From: Candidatus Izemoplasmatales bacterium
GTDB taxonomy: Bacteria > Bacillota_I > Bacilli_A > Izemoplasmatales > Hujiaoplasmataceae
NCBI GenBank assembly: GCA_041649275.1
Contig: JBAZNL010000001.1
Location: 496,001 to 560,000, forward strand
Direction: 5' to 3'
DNA length: 64,000 nucleotides
Every line of letters starts with the position of its first letter. The stretch's first letter is position 1. The position numbers and the translations under genes are program-made. Below are positions 7,877 through 16,705 of the stretch, in pieces. The notes under the pieces were generated by a model. The model saw only the letters and a list, made by a program, of their open reading frames with translations. It made no database searches and was not told the DNA's origin.

Positions 7877-9292
7877 ATGAAGGAATACACACTGGATCAG
7901 TTGCGACTTCGGCTTCGACGCGGAACCGTCAGTTCGCAGGACCTCGTCGTCGCGTATCAGAATCGGATCGCCCGCTACGATCGGAACGGCCCGAGGCTCA
8001 ACAGCGTCGCCTGCCTCAACCCCGACGCCATGAAGGACGCCGCCCGCCTCGATCGCGAACGCGCCCGCGGAAAAATCCGCGGACCGCTCCATGGCATCCC
8101 GATCCTGCTCAAGGACAACATCGGCACGAAGGGAGCCATGCCGACGACGGCCTCGTCGTTCGCCCTCGCCGACCTCTTCACCGGCGAGGACGCCTTCCTC
8201 GTCAGGAAGCTGCGCCGCGCCGGCGCGATCATCCTCGGAAAGACGAACCTGTCCGAATGGGCCTACTTCATGTCGATCGACAAAATGCCGTCCGGCTACG
8301 GCTCCCTCAACGGCCAGGTGAAGCATCCCTATTCCGAAAAAATCGATCCGCTCGGCTCCTCGACCGGATCCGCGGTCGCCGTGGCGGCGAACCTGATTCC
8401 GATCGCCGTCGGCACCGAGACCAACGGTTCGCTGACGGCCCCCGCCAAGCAGAACCTGATCGCGACGATCAAGCCCACGCTCGGCCTCGTCTCCCGAAGG
8501 GGCGTCATCCCGATCACGCACCTGCAGGATACCGCCGGTCCGCTCTGTCGGACCGTGAGGGACTGCGCCCTTCTGCTCGAGGCGATGGCCGGAACCGACC
8601 CGGGCGATCCCGCGACCAAGTCCGCCTCGCGCCATCGGGAACGCTACTCGGATGCCTGCGGCCGTCCGCTCGCAGGGATGCGCATCGGGTTGCTCTCGTT
8701 TTCCAACTATCCGGACGACGCGGTCGAAAAGGAGATCCTCGCGGAAGCGCGAAGACTTTTCGAACAGACTGGCGCGGTCGTCGTCGAACTGTCGATCGAA
8801 GCGGTCCGGATGGACAACTACCGCACGATGGTCCACGAGTTCAAGCAGGATCTGAACGCCTATCTGAAGACGGTCGAAGGCAAGACCCCGATCCGTTCTC
8901 TTTCCGACGTCATCGCCTTCAACGAGGCGCACGCGGAATGCTGCCTCAAGCACGGTCAGACCATCCTCGTGGAAGCCGAGAAGACGATCGGCGATTTGTC
9001 CGAACCCGACTATCCCGCCTGGCGGAAGGAATTGCTCGAACAGGCGGACGCGCCCTTCGCCCTCATGCGCGAACACCGTCTCGACGTGATCGTCTCCGCC
9101 AAGCGGACCGGATACGCGCCGATCGCCGGACATCCGTGCATGTCGGTGCCGGCACGCCCGCTCGCCGACGACGAGCCGCGGAGCCTGAACCTCCTCGGCC
9201 GCAAATGGGGCGAGTCCGACCTGATCCGGGTCGCGGACTTCTACGAAAAATCGGGGATCCGGCGGCTTCCTCCCGATCTGCGTCATCGATGA
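7877..9292 (+). CDS. Amidase (amidase-signature family)
   Basis: Protein of 471 residues of the amidase-signature hydrolase family. The Ser-cisSer-Lys triad is visible: Lys79 in 'PILLKDNIG', cis-Ser161 in 'PLGSSTGSAVAVAAN' and nucleophile Ser185 in 'GTETNGSL'. The 24-residue serine spacing matches the family. It resembles stand-alone amidases more than GatA: no gatC or gatB is near, and glutaminyl-tRNA is supplied here by a direct GlnRS (37395). The start at 7877 has GGAAGG upstream. The substrate is unknown. It is monocistronic with its own terminator. Confidence 0.88.
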   Translation: MKEYTLDQLRLRLRRGTVSSQDLVVAYQNRIARYDRNGPRLNSVACLNPDAMKDAARLDRERARGKIRGPLHGIPILLKDNIGTKGAMPTTASSFALADLFTGEDAFLVRKLRRAGAIILGKTNLSEWAYFMSIDKMPSGYGSLNGQVKHPYSEKIDPLGSSTGSAVAVAANLIPIAVGTETNGSLTAPAKQNLIATIKPTLGLVSRRGVIPITHLQDTAGPLCRTVRDCALLLEAMAGTDPGDPATKSASRHRERYSDACGRPLAGMRIGLLSFSNYPDDAVEKEILAEARRLFEQTGAVVVELSIEAVRMDNYRTMVHEFKQDLNAYLKTVEGKTPIRSLSDVIAFNEAHAECCLKHGQTILVEAEKTIGDLSEPDYPAWRKELLEQADAPFALMREHRLDVIVSAKRTGYAPIAGHPCMSVPARPLADDEPRSLNLLGRKWGESDLIRVADFYEKSGIRRLPPDLRHR

Positions 9293-9297
9293 AAACA

Positions 9298-9331
9298 GCC
9301 GATTTCGCAACGGTCGCGAAATCGGCTTTTT
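9298..9331 (+). terminator. Intrinsic terminator of the amidase gene
   Basis: GCCGATTTCGC pairs with GCGAAATCGGC (9298-9325), followed by five T. Confidence 0.9.
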
Positions 9332-9371
9332 CATGGGAGCGGGAACCGGAGGAGGCGAACCAGCAAGATCG

Positions 9372-10571
9372 TCATTCCCCGAATCCGACCGGGTCCGGCT
9401 TGCGCTTCAGGTAGTCCGTGATCTGCTCGACGTCCTTGTCGCCGCGACCGGAGAGGTTGACGACGACGACCTGGTCCTTCCGCATCGTTCGTGCGGCCTT
9501 CATCGCGCCCGCGACCGCATGCGCCGACTCGATCGCCGGGATGATTCCCTCCGTACGCGACAGGTAACGGAACGCCGCGACGGCCTCGTCGTCGGTGATC
9601 GCGACGTATACGGCCCTGCCGGTCGTCGCGAGCTGCACGTGTTCTGGACCGACTCCCGGATAGTCGAGTCCGGGCGACAGCGAGTAGACCGGCAGCGCCT
9701 CTCCGCGGTCGTCCTGGACGAAGCGGGTGTACATGCCGTGGAAGACGCCGTCCCTACCGAGCGTGAGCGTCGCCGCGTGGTAGGGCGTGTCGAGACCCCT
9801 GCCGGCGGCCTCGCAGCCGAGCAGGCGCACGTCCGGTTCCTTCAGGAAATCGTAGAAGGCGCCGATGGCGTTCGATCCGCCGCCGACGCAGGCGACGACG
9901 AGGTTGGGAAGCTTCCCCTCGTCGGCGAGGATCTGCGATCTGATCTCCTCGCCGATGACCTTCTGGAAGTCGCGCACCATCGTCGGGTAGGGATGCGGAC
10001 CGACCGCCGAACCGATCAGGTAATAGGTCGTTTCGAGATGGGTCGCAAAATCCATGAAGGCCGCGTCGACCGCGTCCTTGAGCGTCTTCGTGCCGGTCGT
10101 CACGGGATGGACCCTCGCGCCGAGAAATTCCATCCGGGCGACGTTGAGCGCCTGCCGGACGGTGTCCTCTTCGCCCATGTAGATCTCACAGTCGAGACCG
10201 AAGAGGGCGCACGCCGTCGCCGTCGCGACGCCGTGCTGGCCGGCGCCGGTCTCCGCGATGACGCGCTTCTTGCCCATCCGCTTCGCGAGCAGGGCCTGAC
10301 CGAGGACGTTGTTGATCTTGTGGGCGCCGGTGTGGTTCAGGTCTTCGCGCTTCAGATAGATCTTCGCGCCGCCGAGGTCGGCGGTCATGTTCTTCGCGAA
10401 ATAGAGAAGCGAGGGCCGGTTGGCGTAGTTTGCGAGGAGGTCGCGGAATTCCTTCAGGAAGGCCGGATCGTTCTTGTATGTGTCGTATGCGCGTTCCACT
10501 TCCCGGACCGCGGCGAGGATGTCGGCGGGCAGATACTGGCCGCCGTAGATGCCGAATTCATGGTTATGCAT
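9372..10571 (-). CDS. trpB: Tryptophan synthase beta chain
   Basis: PLP enzyme of 399 residues joining indole and serine to tryptophan. The PLP lysine is Lys85 in 'GAHKINNVLGQ', with the substrate loop 'ETGAGQHGVATATACALFGL' and the phosphate loop 'GGGSNA'. Length and N-terminus ('GIYGGQYLPADIL') match the trpA-dependent TrpB1 type. The start at 10571 has AAAGGAG upstream. No trpA or other trp gene is in the window and the gene is monocistronic, so it may salvage indole or partner with a TrpA encoded elsewhere. Expression should be set by the T-box leader directly upstream. Confidence 0.95.
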   Translation of the reverse strand: MHNHEFGIYGGQYLPADILAAVREVERAYDTYKNDPAFLKEFRDLLANYANRPSLLYFAKNMTADLGGAKIYLKREDLNHTGAHKINNVLGQALLAKRMGKKRVIAETGAGQHGVATATACALFGLDCEIYMGEEDTVRQALNVARMEFLGARVHPVTTGTKTLKDAVDAAFMDFATHLETTYYLIGSAVGPHPYPTMVRDFQKVIGEEIRSQILADEGKLPNLVVACVGGGSNAIGAFYDFLKEPDVRLLGCEAAGRGLDTPYHAATLTLGRDGVFHGMYTRFVQDDRGEALPVYSLSPGLDYPGVGPEHVQLATTGRAVYVAITDDEAVAAFRYLSRTEGIIPAIESAHAVAGAMKAARTMRKDQVVVVNLSGRGDKDVEQITDYLKRKPDPVGFGE

Positions 10572-10675
10572 GTCGTTTCTTCTCCTTTGCATTTGTAGTC
10601 CTGTAGGTTCTCGAAGCCGATCGATGCCCGATTCCTTCACGTCGGATGCATGTCATCCCCTCCTTTCCGGAAAAT

Positions 10676-10925
10676 GAAAAAGAGCCATCGTCTTGGGACG
10701 ATGACTCGTGGTGCCACCCAAATTCGAAGACCAGAAACGTCTTCCTTCTCGGCGTCGCATGAACGCCATGCCCTGTAACGGGAGTTCCCGGAGCCGGCTA
10801 CATGTCGCCGCCCATCTCGCAAGGCCATTCGTCGCCATCCATGCGTCGGGATCCCACCGTCCCCGACTCTCTTCGCCATGGCGGAAGCGAGTACTCTTCT
10901 TGCTCGTCGATGTTATGTTGCGAGC
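10676..10925 (-). promoter_or_regulatory. T-box leader (tryptophan specificity) upstream of trpB
   Basis: On the minus strand a CTCGC/GCGAG base stem (stem I), an AGAGAG element and an apical stem lead to an internal loop with GAAUGGCC on the 3' side. UGG at 10827-10825 is the best Trp specifier codon. The T-box sequence GGGUGGCACCACG (about 10720-10708) carries UGGC, which can pair with an uncharged GCCA end; bacterial tRNA-Trp has G at the discriminator position. A terminator (10707-10682, GAGTCATCGTC-CCA-AGACGATGGCTC, then T run) follows. Uncharged tRNA-Trp should allow read-through into trpB. Confidence 0.88.
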
Positions 10926-10954
10926 ATTATAGTACGGCCGTCCGATTCCGTCAA
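10926..10954 (-). promoter_or_regulatory. Sigma-A type promoter of the T-box/trpB transcript
   Basis: TTGACG (10954-10949) and TATAAT (10931-10926) with a 17-base spacer on the minus strand. The -35 box overlaps the stop codon of the upstream YwaF-like gene, so the trpB unit starts within that gene's end. Confidence 0.8.
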
Positions 10955-11688
10955 GCGGAAATGCGATCTTTTCCGCCGCGTTTCCCGCGCTCGAGCGCCG
11001 GCAGCCCCCAGAGTCCCATGACGATCGCCGCCGTGAGGATCACGCCCGGTATGTAGAACGCCTCCCCCGTGAGCGGCAACAGGAGTTCGAACGGCGTGCC
11101 GGCCGGATCGAGCAGGAAGAGGAAGTTCGCTCCCGTCAGCAGATCGATCGGATAGACGACGAAGAGGGTGATTCCGAGCAGGATCAGGGCGCTCTTCGCG
11201 AATGAACGGAGCGTCGGACGATAGCCGTGCACGAACAGCATGTACATGAACATGAGGAAGAACGAGAGATGTCCGATCAGGTATTCGTAGAAACGGAACC
11301 GGTCGGGTCCGTACGGAATGTCCGGGAACAGGATCGAGGCGACGCCGCCGATCGCCCAGAAGTACGCGATCTCGAAGACGGGACGGGACTTCGTGAACAT
11401 CACGAAGACGCCGAGGGCGAGGCTGAAGAAACAGACCGCGATCGGCGCGCTGTCGGCGAAGGTCCAGATGCCGTTCATGATCTGCCACAGATGGAGCGAG
11501 ACCTCGGAGGCGATCCCGACGCAGCCGAGGACGATGCGGAAGATGCGCTCGCGCGGCGATCGACGCAGTCGTTCGCGCGCCAGGTAGAGACCAAGGACCG
11601 AAACGGCGACGATGGCGAGCACGATCAGATGATAGATGCCGAAAGCCTCGAACGGGATTCCCGTCGTTGCCGAAAAGAAGTCGCGCAT
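10951..11688 (-). CDS. YwaF-like (TIGR02206) integral membrane protein
   Basis: Membrane protein of 245 residues with about seven hydrophobic segments, resembling the YwaF/TIGR02206 family of unknown function. Landmarks are 'EVSLHLWQIMNGIW' and a Pro/Gly/Phe-rich stretch between helices. Start at 11688 chosen for GGGAGG upstream; the open frame extends 74 codons further without a ribosome site and crosses a TATAAT box at 11741-11746 (minus strand) that probably drives this gene. Confidence 0.7.
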   Translation of the reverse strand: MRDFFSATTGIPFEAFGIYHLIVLAIVAVSVLGLYLARERLRRSPRERIFRIVLGCVGIASEVSLHLWQIMNGIWTFADSAPIAVCFFSLALGVFVMFTKSRPVFEIAYFWAIGGVASILFPDIPYGPDRFRFYEYLIGHLSFFLMFMYMLFVHGYRPTLRSFAKSALILLGITLFVVYPIDLLTGANFLFLLDPAGTPFELLLPLTGEAFYIPGVILTAAIVMGLWGLPALERGKRGGKDRISA

Positions 11689-11875
11689 GCCATGCCTCCC
11701 TGCTCCATCCGCGATGGAGCGCCATGAATCTTTACGGAAGATTATATCACAATCGCGTGATGGAAGAAAGTCGTCTCGTGCCGGTGTCTGCCGGTCATCC
11801 GATGCGACCCACGCGGGCATGGACATCTTGGAGGCGGGCCCGTTGCGCTTCGCATGCGGTGAAGCGTAAAGAAAG

Positions 11876-11911
11876 GATGCCGACGGGACGATTCTCGCGT
11901 CCGTCGGCATC
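11876..11911 (-). terminator. Terminator of the PadR operon
   Basis: GATGCCGACGG (11876-11886) pairs with CCGTCGGCATC (11901-11911). On the minus strand it is followed by CTTTCTTT, about 40 bases after the stop at 11953. Confidence 0.8.
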
Positions 11912-11952
11912 TTCCTGTTTCGGATTCGGTTCCATTCGATGCTCTGCGGCGA

Positions 11953-12975
11953 TTACTTGCCCAGACGACGCGCCGGCTTGAAGGCCTTGATCCAGGTCGA
12001 GATCAGGTCGATCGCGACGAAGATCGAGATCAGCGTGACGATGCCGGTGGCGCCCTTCGTGATGCCGTCCTCGAGGACGGCGACGGAAGGCGATTCGAAG
12101 AAGGCGGCCGCTTCCGTAAGGAACGCGGGGTTGAGGAGGTTCGGCGTGTTGACGAACACGATCATCACGACGATCGAGACGAGATGTTCGACCGTATGCG
12201 AGATCGCCGTCGCGAGGTTCCAGTGGCCGACCTTGAGTTTCACCGCGTGGTCGGCGATCGTGATGACGACGGAGACGACGTAGATGGGCAGGAAGGTGCG
12301 GATGACGGCGTCGGTGAAGAGCGGGATGCCTTCACCGGCCTGCCAGCCGGCTTCGTCGAACCAGGCGATGTAGAGCTGGTTGTTCATGAGCAGGTAGGCG
12401 AAGATCGATCCGAAGATGGCCGCCATCATCATCCCGATGATCGATTCGGTCTTGGAAATCCTGCGGACGTTGTCCTTCGGCAGCTCGGGCAGTTTCTTCG
12501 GGCTCCACGGATCGGGATCGCACTTGGCGCCGTAGCGGTCGATCGCGACGAAGACGAGGGTGACCAGGGCGAAGCTGCGGAAGAGGCTCCCGAGCACCTC
12601 GGATAGGGTCTTCCCGAAGGCTTCGCCGATGATCCCGATGAGGGTCGTCGCTTCCGGTGCCGTCAGCGTCTCGATGAGAGTGAACACGAGCGAGATCGCG
12701 GCGAAGACGATCATGACGATCTTGAGGACCATCAGGTACTCGTCCATCCATTTCGGGGAGATCAGGTACCTTTGGGTGGTGCGGTAGCCGGCGGCGAGTT
12801 CGCGCGGTTCACCGAGTTTCCGAAGGACGGCGACGATGTCCTCTTCGGTCGGGTTTTCCGGCAGCATGTCCGCGATGTTCGCGTTCAGTTCCTTCGCGAC
12901 TTCCTCGCGGGTGTTCTCCGGAAGCCTCCGGGTGACGTCGTACACGTATCTGGCAATCAGGTCCTTCATGTTCAT
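11953..12975 (-). CDS. HAAS/DUF1700-like membrane protein coupled to PadR
   Basis: Protein of 340 residues. Residues 1-65 ('ARYVYDVTRRLPENTREEV', 'EEDIVAVLRKLGEPRELAAGY') match the HAAS signalling domain often found on membrane proteins paired with PadR regulators. Five or six hydrophobic segments follow. The start at 12975 has GAAGGAG upstream, and its ATG overlaps the TGA of the PadR gene (ATGA), indicating coupled translation. The role is probably PadR-controlled membrane stress or signalling; no enzyme motif is seen. Confidence 0.75.
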   Translation of the reverse strand: MNMKDLIARYVYDVTRRLPENTREEVAKELNANIADMLPENPTEEDIVAVLRKLGEPRELAAGYRTTQRYLISPKWMDEYLMVLKIVMIVFAAISLVFTLIETLTAPEATTLIGIIGEAFGKTLSEVLGSLFRSFALVTLVFVAIDRYGAKCDPDPWSPKKLPELPKDNVRRISKTESIIGMMMAAIFGSIFAYLLMNNQLYIAWFDEAGWQAGEGIPLFTDAVIRTFLPIYVVSVVITIADHAVKLKVGHWNLATAISHTVEHLVSIVVMIVFVNTPNLLNPAFLTEAAAFFESPSVAVLEDGITKGATGIVTLISIFVAIDLISTWIKAFKPARRLGK

Positions 12976-13310
12976 TTCGCTCCTTCGAGAAGACCGCCAA
13001 TTTCCTTGACGATCGCGTTCCATTCGTCTTTCAACAGTTCGTACATCTCGGTTCCCGCATCCGACAGAAGGTAGTATTTGCGCGGGCGGCTTTCGGTCGT
13101 ATCCCATTCGCTTTTCAGAAGACCCTGGGATTCGAGCCTTCTGAGCAGGGGATAGAGGGTCCCCGCCTCGATCGATACGCCCTTCTCCTCGAGCCGCTGG
13201 AGAAGCGAGTATCCGTACTGGTCGGCCGCGAGCTGCGAGAGGACCGCGAGGGTCTGGGTGCCCCTGCGCAGTTCGGCCTTCATGTTTTCGAGCAACGACT
13301 TATCGATCAT
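12972..13310 (-). CDS. PadR-family transcriptional regulator
   Basis: Protein of 112 residues with the PadR winged helix: 'GTQTLAVLSQLAADQYGYSLLQRLEEKGVSIEAGTLYPLLRRLE' followed by the wing 'ESRPRKYYLLSDAG'. This is the short (PadR-s2) type with a single C-terminal dimerisation helix. It is first in a two-gene operon and overlaps the membrane protein gene by 4 bases. A dyad resembling PadR operators lies within its promoter, suggesting autoregulation. Confidence 0.9.
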   Translation of the reverse strand: MIDKSLLENMKAELRRGTQTLAVLSQLAADQYGYSLLQRLEEKGVSIEAGTLYPLLRRLESQGLLKSEWDTTESRPRKYYLLSDAGTEMYELLKDEWNAIVKEIGGLLEGAK

Positions 13311-13328
13311 GTTTCCACCTCGATCACC

Positions 13329-13358
13329 ATTATACTGTACGCCATACACTATTGTCAA
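13329..13358 (-). promoter_or_regulatory. PadR operon promoter with overlapping operator-like dyad
   Basis: On the minus strand TTGACA (13358-13353) and TATAAT (13334-13329) are 18 bases apart. The spacer is filled by an imperfect 21-base inverted repeat at 13352-13332 with TGTA and TACA half sites around a 5-base centre. PadR proteins bind ATGT-n-ACAT type dyads, so repression by blocking polymerase is a reasonable inference. Confidence 0.7.
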
Positions 13359-13521
13359 CATATTATTATAATTTTTTCATCATCATCGTGTGCCGTCCAT
13401 TTCCATACCCCGCCTTTTTCGTAGCCGAATGCTTTGGATGCGCTTTCATCATCCGCGCGCATATCGTATAATAGAGAAAACGACCGGGCGCACGACGCCT
13501 GTCGCACCCAAGGAGATAAGC

Positions 13522-14901
13522 ATGGCAACCAGCGGAAAACTCTCACTCGGCAAGAAGGTCCGTTTCGGCGTCGGCGATTTCGGCATGTCGATCGTCATCG
13601 CCTCGCTCCAGTTCTACATGCTCTTTTATTATACGGACGTCGTCGGCATCGACTCCGCCGTCGCCGGCACGGCGATGCTCGTCGGGAAGCTCACCTGGGA
13701 CATGGTGAACGACGGCCTCTTCGGCTTCATCATCGACAAGACGAAGACGAAGTGGGGTCGTCAGCGTCCCTATCTGATGTTCGGGGCGATTCCGCTCGCC
13801 CTCTCCTTCTGGCTCGTCTATTCGTTGCCGGAGGGCATGTCGAACGTCGCCGCCTTCTTCGCGATCCTCGGCACCTTCGTCATCTTCGACACCTTCCAGA
13901 CGTTCGTGAACATCGCCTATTCGACGATGACCGCATCGCTTTCCACGGACTACGACGAGCGCACCGGCCTCGCTACGGTCCGGATGGGTTTCAACGTCGT
14001 CGGCTACATCCTCGGCGCGGGCATCACCACGATGATCGCGGGAATCGTCGGAAACGTCGCCGGCGTGAGTCCCCGCGTCGCCTGGAGCGCCGTCGGCCTC
14101 GTGTTCGGACTGCTCGCGGCGGCGACGATCCTCATTCCCGCGTTCTCGAAGGATCTGAAACCCGTCGTCGACGACACGCCGTCGAAGTTCCCGCCTTTGT
14201 CTTCGCTCGCATCCACGTTCAAGAACAAGCCGTTCCGACGCTTCATGCTCATCTCCGGCATCATGAGCGTGGCCTTCATGCTCGTGACGACGATGATGGC
14301 CTATTACATCAAGTACCAGATCGCGATGGAATCCTCGACGTCCCTGATCATGCTTCTGATGCTCGGGACGCTCGCCCTCTGCCTCGTCCCCTGCAAGATG
14401 GTCGCGGACCGGATCGGCAAGGCGAAGACCTATGCCCTCGGCATCGGCATCGCCTCGGTCGCGCTGCTCATCGCCTTCTTCCTGCCCCCGGTCGCCTCGA
14501 TGATCATCTACGCGATCGCCGTCGTCGCCGGTCTCGGCTTCTCCGCCCAATGGGTCTGTCCGCACTCGATGATGCCCGACGTCATCGAATACGATGAACT
14601 GATGACCGGCGAACGCCGCGAAGGCGTCTACTACGGCGTCTGGGGAATGGTCGGCAAGATCACCGGGGCGCTCGGCGCAGCCATCTGTGGTTGGGGTCTC
14701 AAGATCTTCGGCTACGTCGACAACGTCGCCCAGACGGAGACGTCCCTGCTCGGCATCCGCCTGATGTTCTCGGTGATGCCGGCGATCCTGCTCCTCGTCT
14801 GCATCCCCCTTCTGATCCGCTATCCGATCGACCGCAAGACGCACGCCAGGCTGGTCGAAGACCTCGCCGTCCAGCGCGCCGCCCGCGCCTCGGGAAAGTA
14901 G
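13522..14901 (+). CDS. GPH-family sugar:cation symporter (MelB-like)
   Basis: Membrane protein of 459 residues with 12 hydrophobic segments and the GPH family signature in helix 2/loop 2-3, 'DMVNDGLFGFIIDKTKTKWG' followed by RQRPY, which includes the conserved DxxND cation motif. It should import a glycoside, pentoside or hexuronide with Na+ or H+; the sugar cannot be told from sequence. Start at 13522 follows AAGGAG; TATAAT at 13467-13472 is a likely -10 box. The next gene starts 7 bases after the stop, so the two form an operon. Confidence 0.9.
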   Translation: MATSGKLSLGKKVRFGVGDFGMSIVIASLQFYMLFYYTDVVGIDSAVAGTAMLVGKLTWDMVNDGLFGFIIDKTKTKWGRQRPYLMFGAIPLALSFWLVYSLPEGMSNVAAFFAILGTFVIFDTFQTFVNIAYSTMTASLSTDYDERTGLATVRMGFNVVGYILGAGITTMIAGIVGNVAGVSPRVAWSAVGLVFGLLAAATILIPAFSKDLKPVVDDTPSKFPPLSSLASTFKNKPFRRFMLISGIMSVAFMLVTTMMAYYIKYQIAMESSTSLIMLLMLGTLALCLVPCKMVADRIGKAKTYALGIGIASVALLIAFFLPPVASMIIYAIAVVAGLGFSAQWVCPHSMMPDVIEYDELMTGERREGVYYGVWGMVGKITGALGAAICGWGLKIFGYVDNVAQTETSLLGIRLMFSVMPAILLLVCIPLLIRYPIDRKTHARLVEDLAVQRAARASGK

Positions 14902-14908
14902 GGCGGAG

Positions 14909-16285
14909 ATGGAACGGGATTGCGACGTCCTCGTCGTCGGCGGCGCCACCACGGGCAGCTATGTCGCCCGCAAGCTCGCCGAACGGGGACACCGGGTCGT
15001 CGTTGTCGAGATCCAGCCCGAGGATCGGGTCGGATCGAAGTACGACATCTTCCACATCGCCGAACCCGACTTCAGACGCTTCGGACTTCCGGAGCCCGTC
15101 GCCGGCGAGGATCTGGCGTTCCGCTTCACCGGCAGCCGCGCCCTGTCCGCCTTCGGAAACCATCCGAAGGAAGGTTTCGGCACGGTGGTCGGGATGCATA
15201 TGCACGGCTACACCCTCAGGATGAACCGCTGGGCGAAGGAAGCCGGGGCGGAATTCCTGTACGAAACCCGCTTCGTCGACTTCGCCTACGCCGACGGCCG
15301 GATCGCCGGCGCCCGCATCGCGGATGCCGGCGGCGAACGGACGATCACCGCGAATCTCGTCGCCGACTGTTCCGGGATACCCTCGATCGCCCGCGGGAAG
15401 CTGCCGGCGGAAGCGGGCGTCGAGACGTTCGCGATCGGTCCGAAGGACATGTTCTACGTGATCCTCCGCTACGTGACCTACCTCGACGAGAAGGACTTCG
15501 TCAAGTCGAGCCGCTCCTGGACCTTCTACAAGACATGGGAGGCGCCCCAGGCCGACCCCCGCGGCGCGATCCTCGGCGTCGGTGCCAACTTCAGCTTCGA
15601 GTACGCCGACAGGATCTACCACCGCTTCGAGGCGGCGATCGAACTGCCCCGCCGCACGCTCGACCATGTCGAACGCGGAACGACCCCGTATCGTCGCCCC
15701 CCGTACTCGTTCGTCGCCGACGGCTTCGTCGCGATGGGTGACGCCGCCTGCCTCACCAAGCCGCACGCCGGTGAGGGCGTCACCTCGTCGATGGTGCAGG
15801 CGGACATCGTCGTCGACGTCGTCGATCGACTTCTGCGCGAGGGCGGTCCGCTGACCAGGGACCGTCTCTGGCCGATCAACAGGCGCTACTACGCCGGTCA
15901 GGGGAAAATATATGCGGGGATGCTGGCGACGCTCGTGGGCGCCGTCTCGACCACGCCGAAGGAGAACGAGTTCTTCTTCAGACACGACGTCGTCTTCAGC
16001 GCCAAGTCCTTCGCGGCGATGGGAGAGGACAAGCCGCTATCGTTCTCCGGCGCGGAGATGGTCAGGATGGCGCTTTGGTTGCTCTGGGGAATTCTGAGTT
16101 TCCGGATCCGCGTCGGAACCGTCGCCTCGCTCCTGCGGGCGATGAAGAACGGCGACGTCATCACGAACCTCTACGGCGATTATCCCGAAAGCGCCGACGG
16201 CTTCGACGCCTGGAAGACGCGCGCCGAGACTGTCTGGGCGAAGACGCCCGGGATGGCGGACGTCGTCGATCCCGCAAAGGACTGA
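14909..16285 (+). CDS. Geranylgeranyl-reductase-family FAD oxidoreductase
   Basis: Flavoprotein of 458 residues. The N-terminus 'DVLVVGGATTGSYVARKLAERG' is an FAD/NAD dinucleotide-binding fold (here GGATTG rather than GxGxxG). Around residue 270 'GFVAMGDAACLTKPHAGEGV' is the second FAD motif (GD) of p-hydroxybenzoate hydroxylase-like and geranylgeranyl reductase-like enzymes. Such enzymes reduce or oxidise isoprenoid chains or hydroxylate aromatics; the substrate is not evident. It follows a sugar symporter at 7 bases in one operon, an odd pairing. Strong terminator downstream. Confidence 0.8.
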   Translation: MERDCDVLVVGGATTGSYVARKLAERGHRVVVVEIQPEDRVGSKYDIFHIAEPDFRRFGLPEPVAGEDLAFRFTGSRALSAFGNHPKEGFGTVVGMHMHGYTLRMNRWAKEAGAEFLYETRFVDFAYADGRIAGARIADAGGERTITANLVADCSGIPSIARGKLPAEAGVETFAIGPKDMFYVILRYVTYLDEKDFVKSSRSWTFYKTWEAPQADPRGAILGVGANFSFEYADRIYHRFEAAIELPRRTLDHVERGTTPYRRPPYSFVADGFVAMGDAACLTKPHAGEGVTSSMVQADIVVDVVDRLLREGGPLTRDRLWPINRRYYAGQGKIYAGMLATLVGAVSTTPKENEFFFRHDVVFSAKSFAAMGEDKPLSFSGAEMVRMALWLLWGILSFRIRVGTVASLLRAMKNGDVITNLYGDYPESADGFDAWKTRAETVWAKTPGMADVVDPAKD

Positions 16286-16296
16286 AGCAAAACAAT

Positions 16297-16341
16297 GGAC
16301 CGTCCCATCGACCCTCGAGGGTCGGATGGAGCGGTCCTTTT
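16297..16341. terminator. Strong bidirectional terminator
   Basis: A long, nearly perfect hairpin from GGACCG (16297) to CGGTCC (16337) with an inner GACCCTCGAGGGTC palindrome, followed by TTTT. It separates the symporter operon from the convergent Smr gene. Confidence 0.85.
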
Positions 16342-16372
16342 CGTTCGTTGACTTGATGTGAATCGGCGTCGC

Positions 16373-16705
16373 TTACGGAAGCATGACGTAGGTGACCCCG
16401 TCGTTGCCCTGACGGAAATCGGGATCGCCGGAGAGCAGAATCCGGTAACGCCGGATCTCATCGTCGAACCCCATCGGCACGCTCACCGCCTCGCCCGGAA
16501 CATATGCCACGATCTTGCCTTCCGCGAGCATGGCGTCCAGCTCCTTGCGAGCCGCGTCCCGGATCGCACCTCCGACGCCGTGGGAGCCGTACCCGTGGAT
16601 GATCTTGACGATCTTCTCCGGTTTCGCGTAGCGGATCGCGTTCCTTAGCCGCAGGACCGCCACGGCGGTCGAGGGCATTCCTTCCTTGAGGTTGAACGTC
16701 TTCAT
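16373..16705 (-). CDS. Smr-domain protein
   Basis: Protein of 110 residues. 'EKIVKIIHGYGSHGVGGAIRDAAR' is the core of the Smr (small MutS-related) nuclease domain, whose usual form is IHGxGxG. It is a stand-alone domain, not fused to MutS2. Stand-alone Smr proteins act on DNA or on stalled ribosome/mRNA complexes; which applies here is unknown. GGGGGA precedes the start. Confidence 0.75.
   Translation of the reverse strand: MKTFNLKEGMPSTAVAVLRLRNAIRYAKPEKIVKIIHGYGSHGVGGAIRDAARKELDAMLAEGKIVAYVPGEAVSVPMGFDDEIRRYRILLSGDPDFRQGNDGVTYVMLP

Noticed and set aside
7877..9292. Amidase called as GatA of the glutamyl-tRNA amidotransferase
   Set aside because: No gatC or gatB nearby and a direct GlnRS is encoded at 37395-39029; the nucleophile loop GTETNGS differs from the GSDTGGS typical of GatA.
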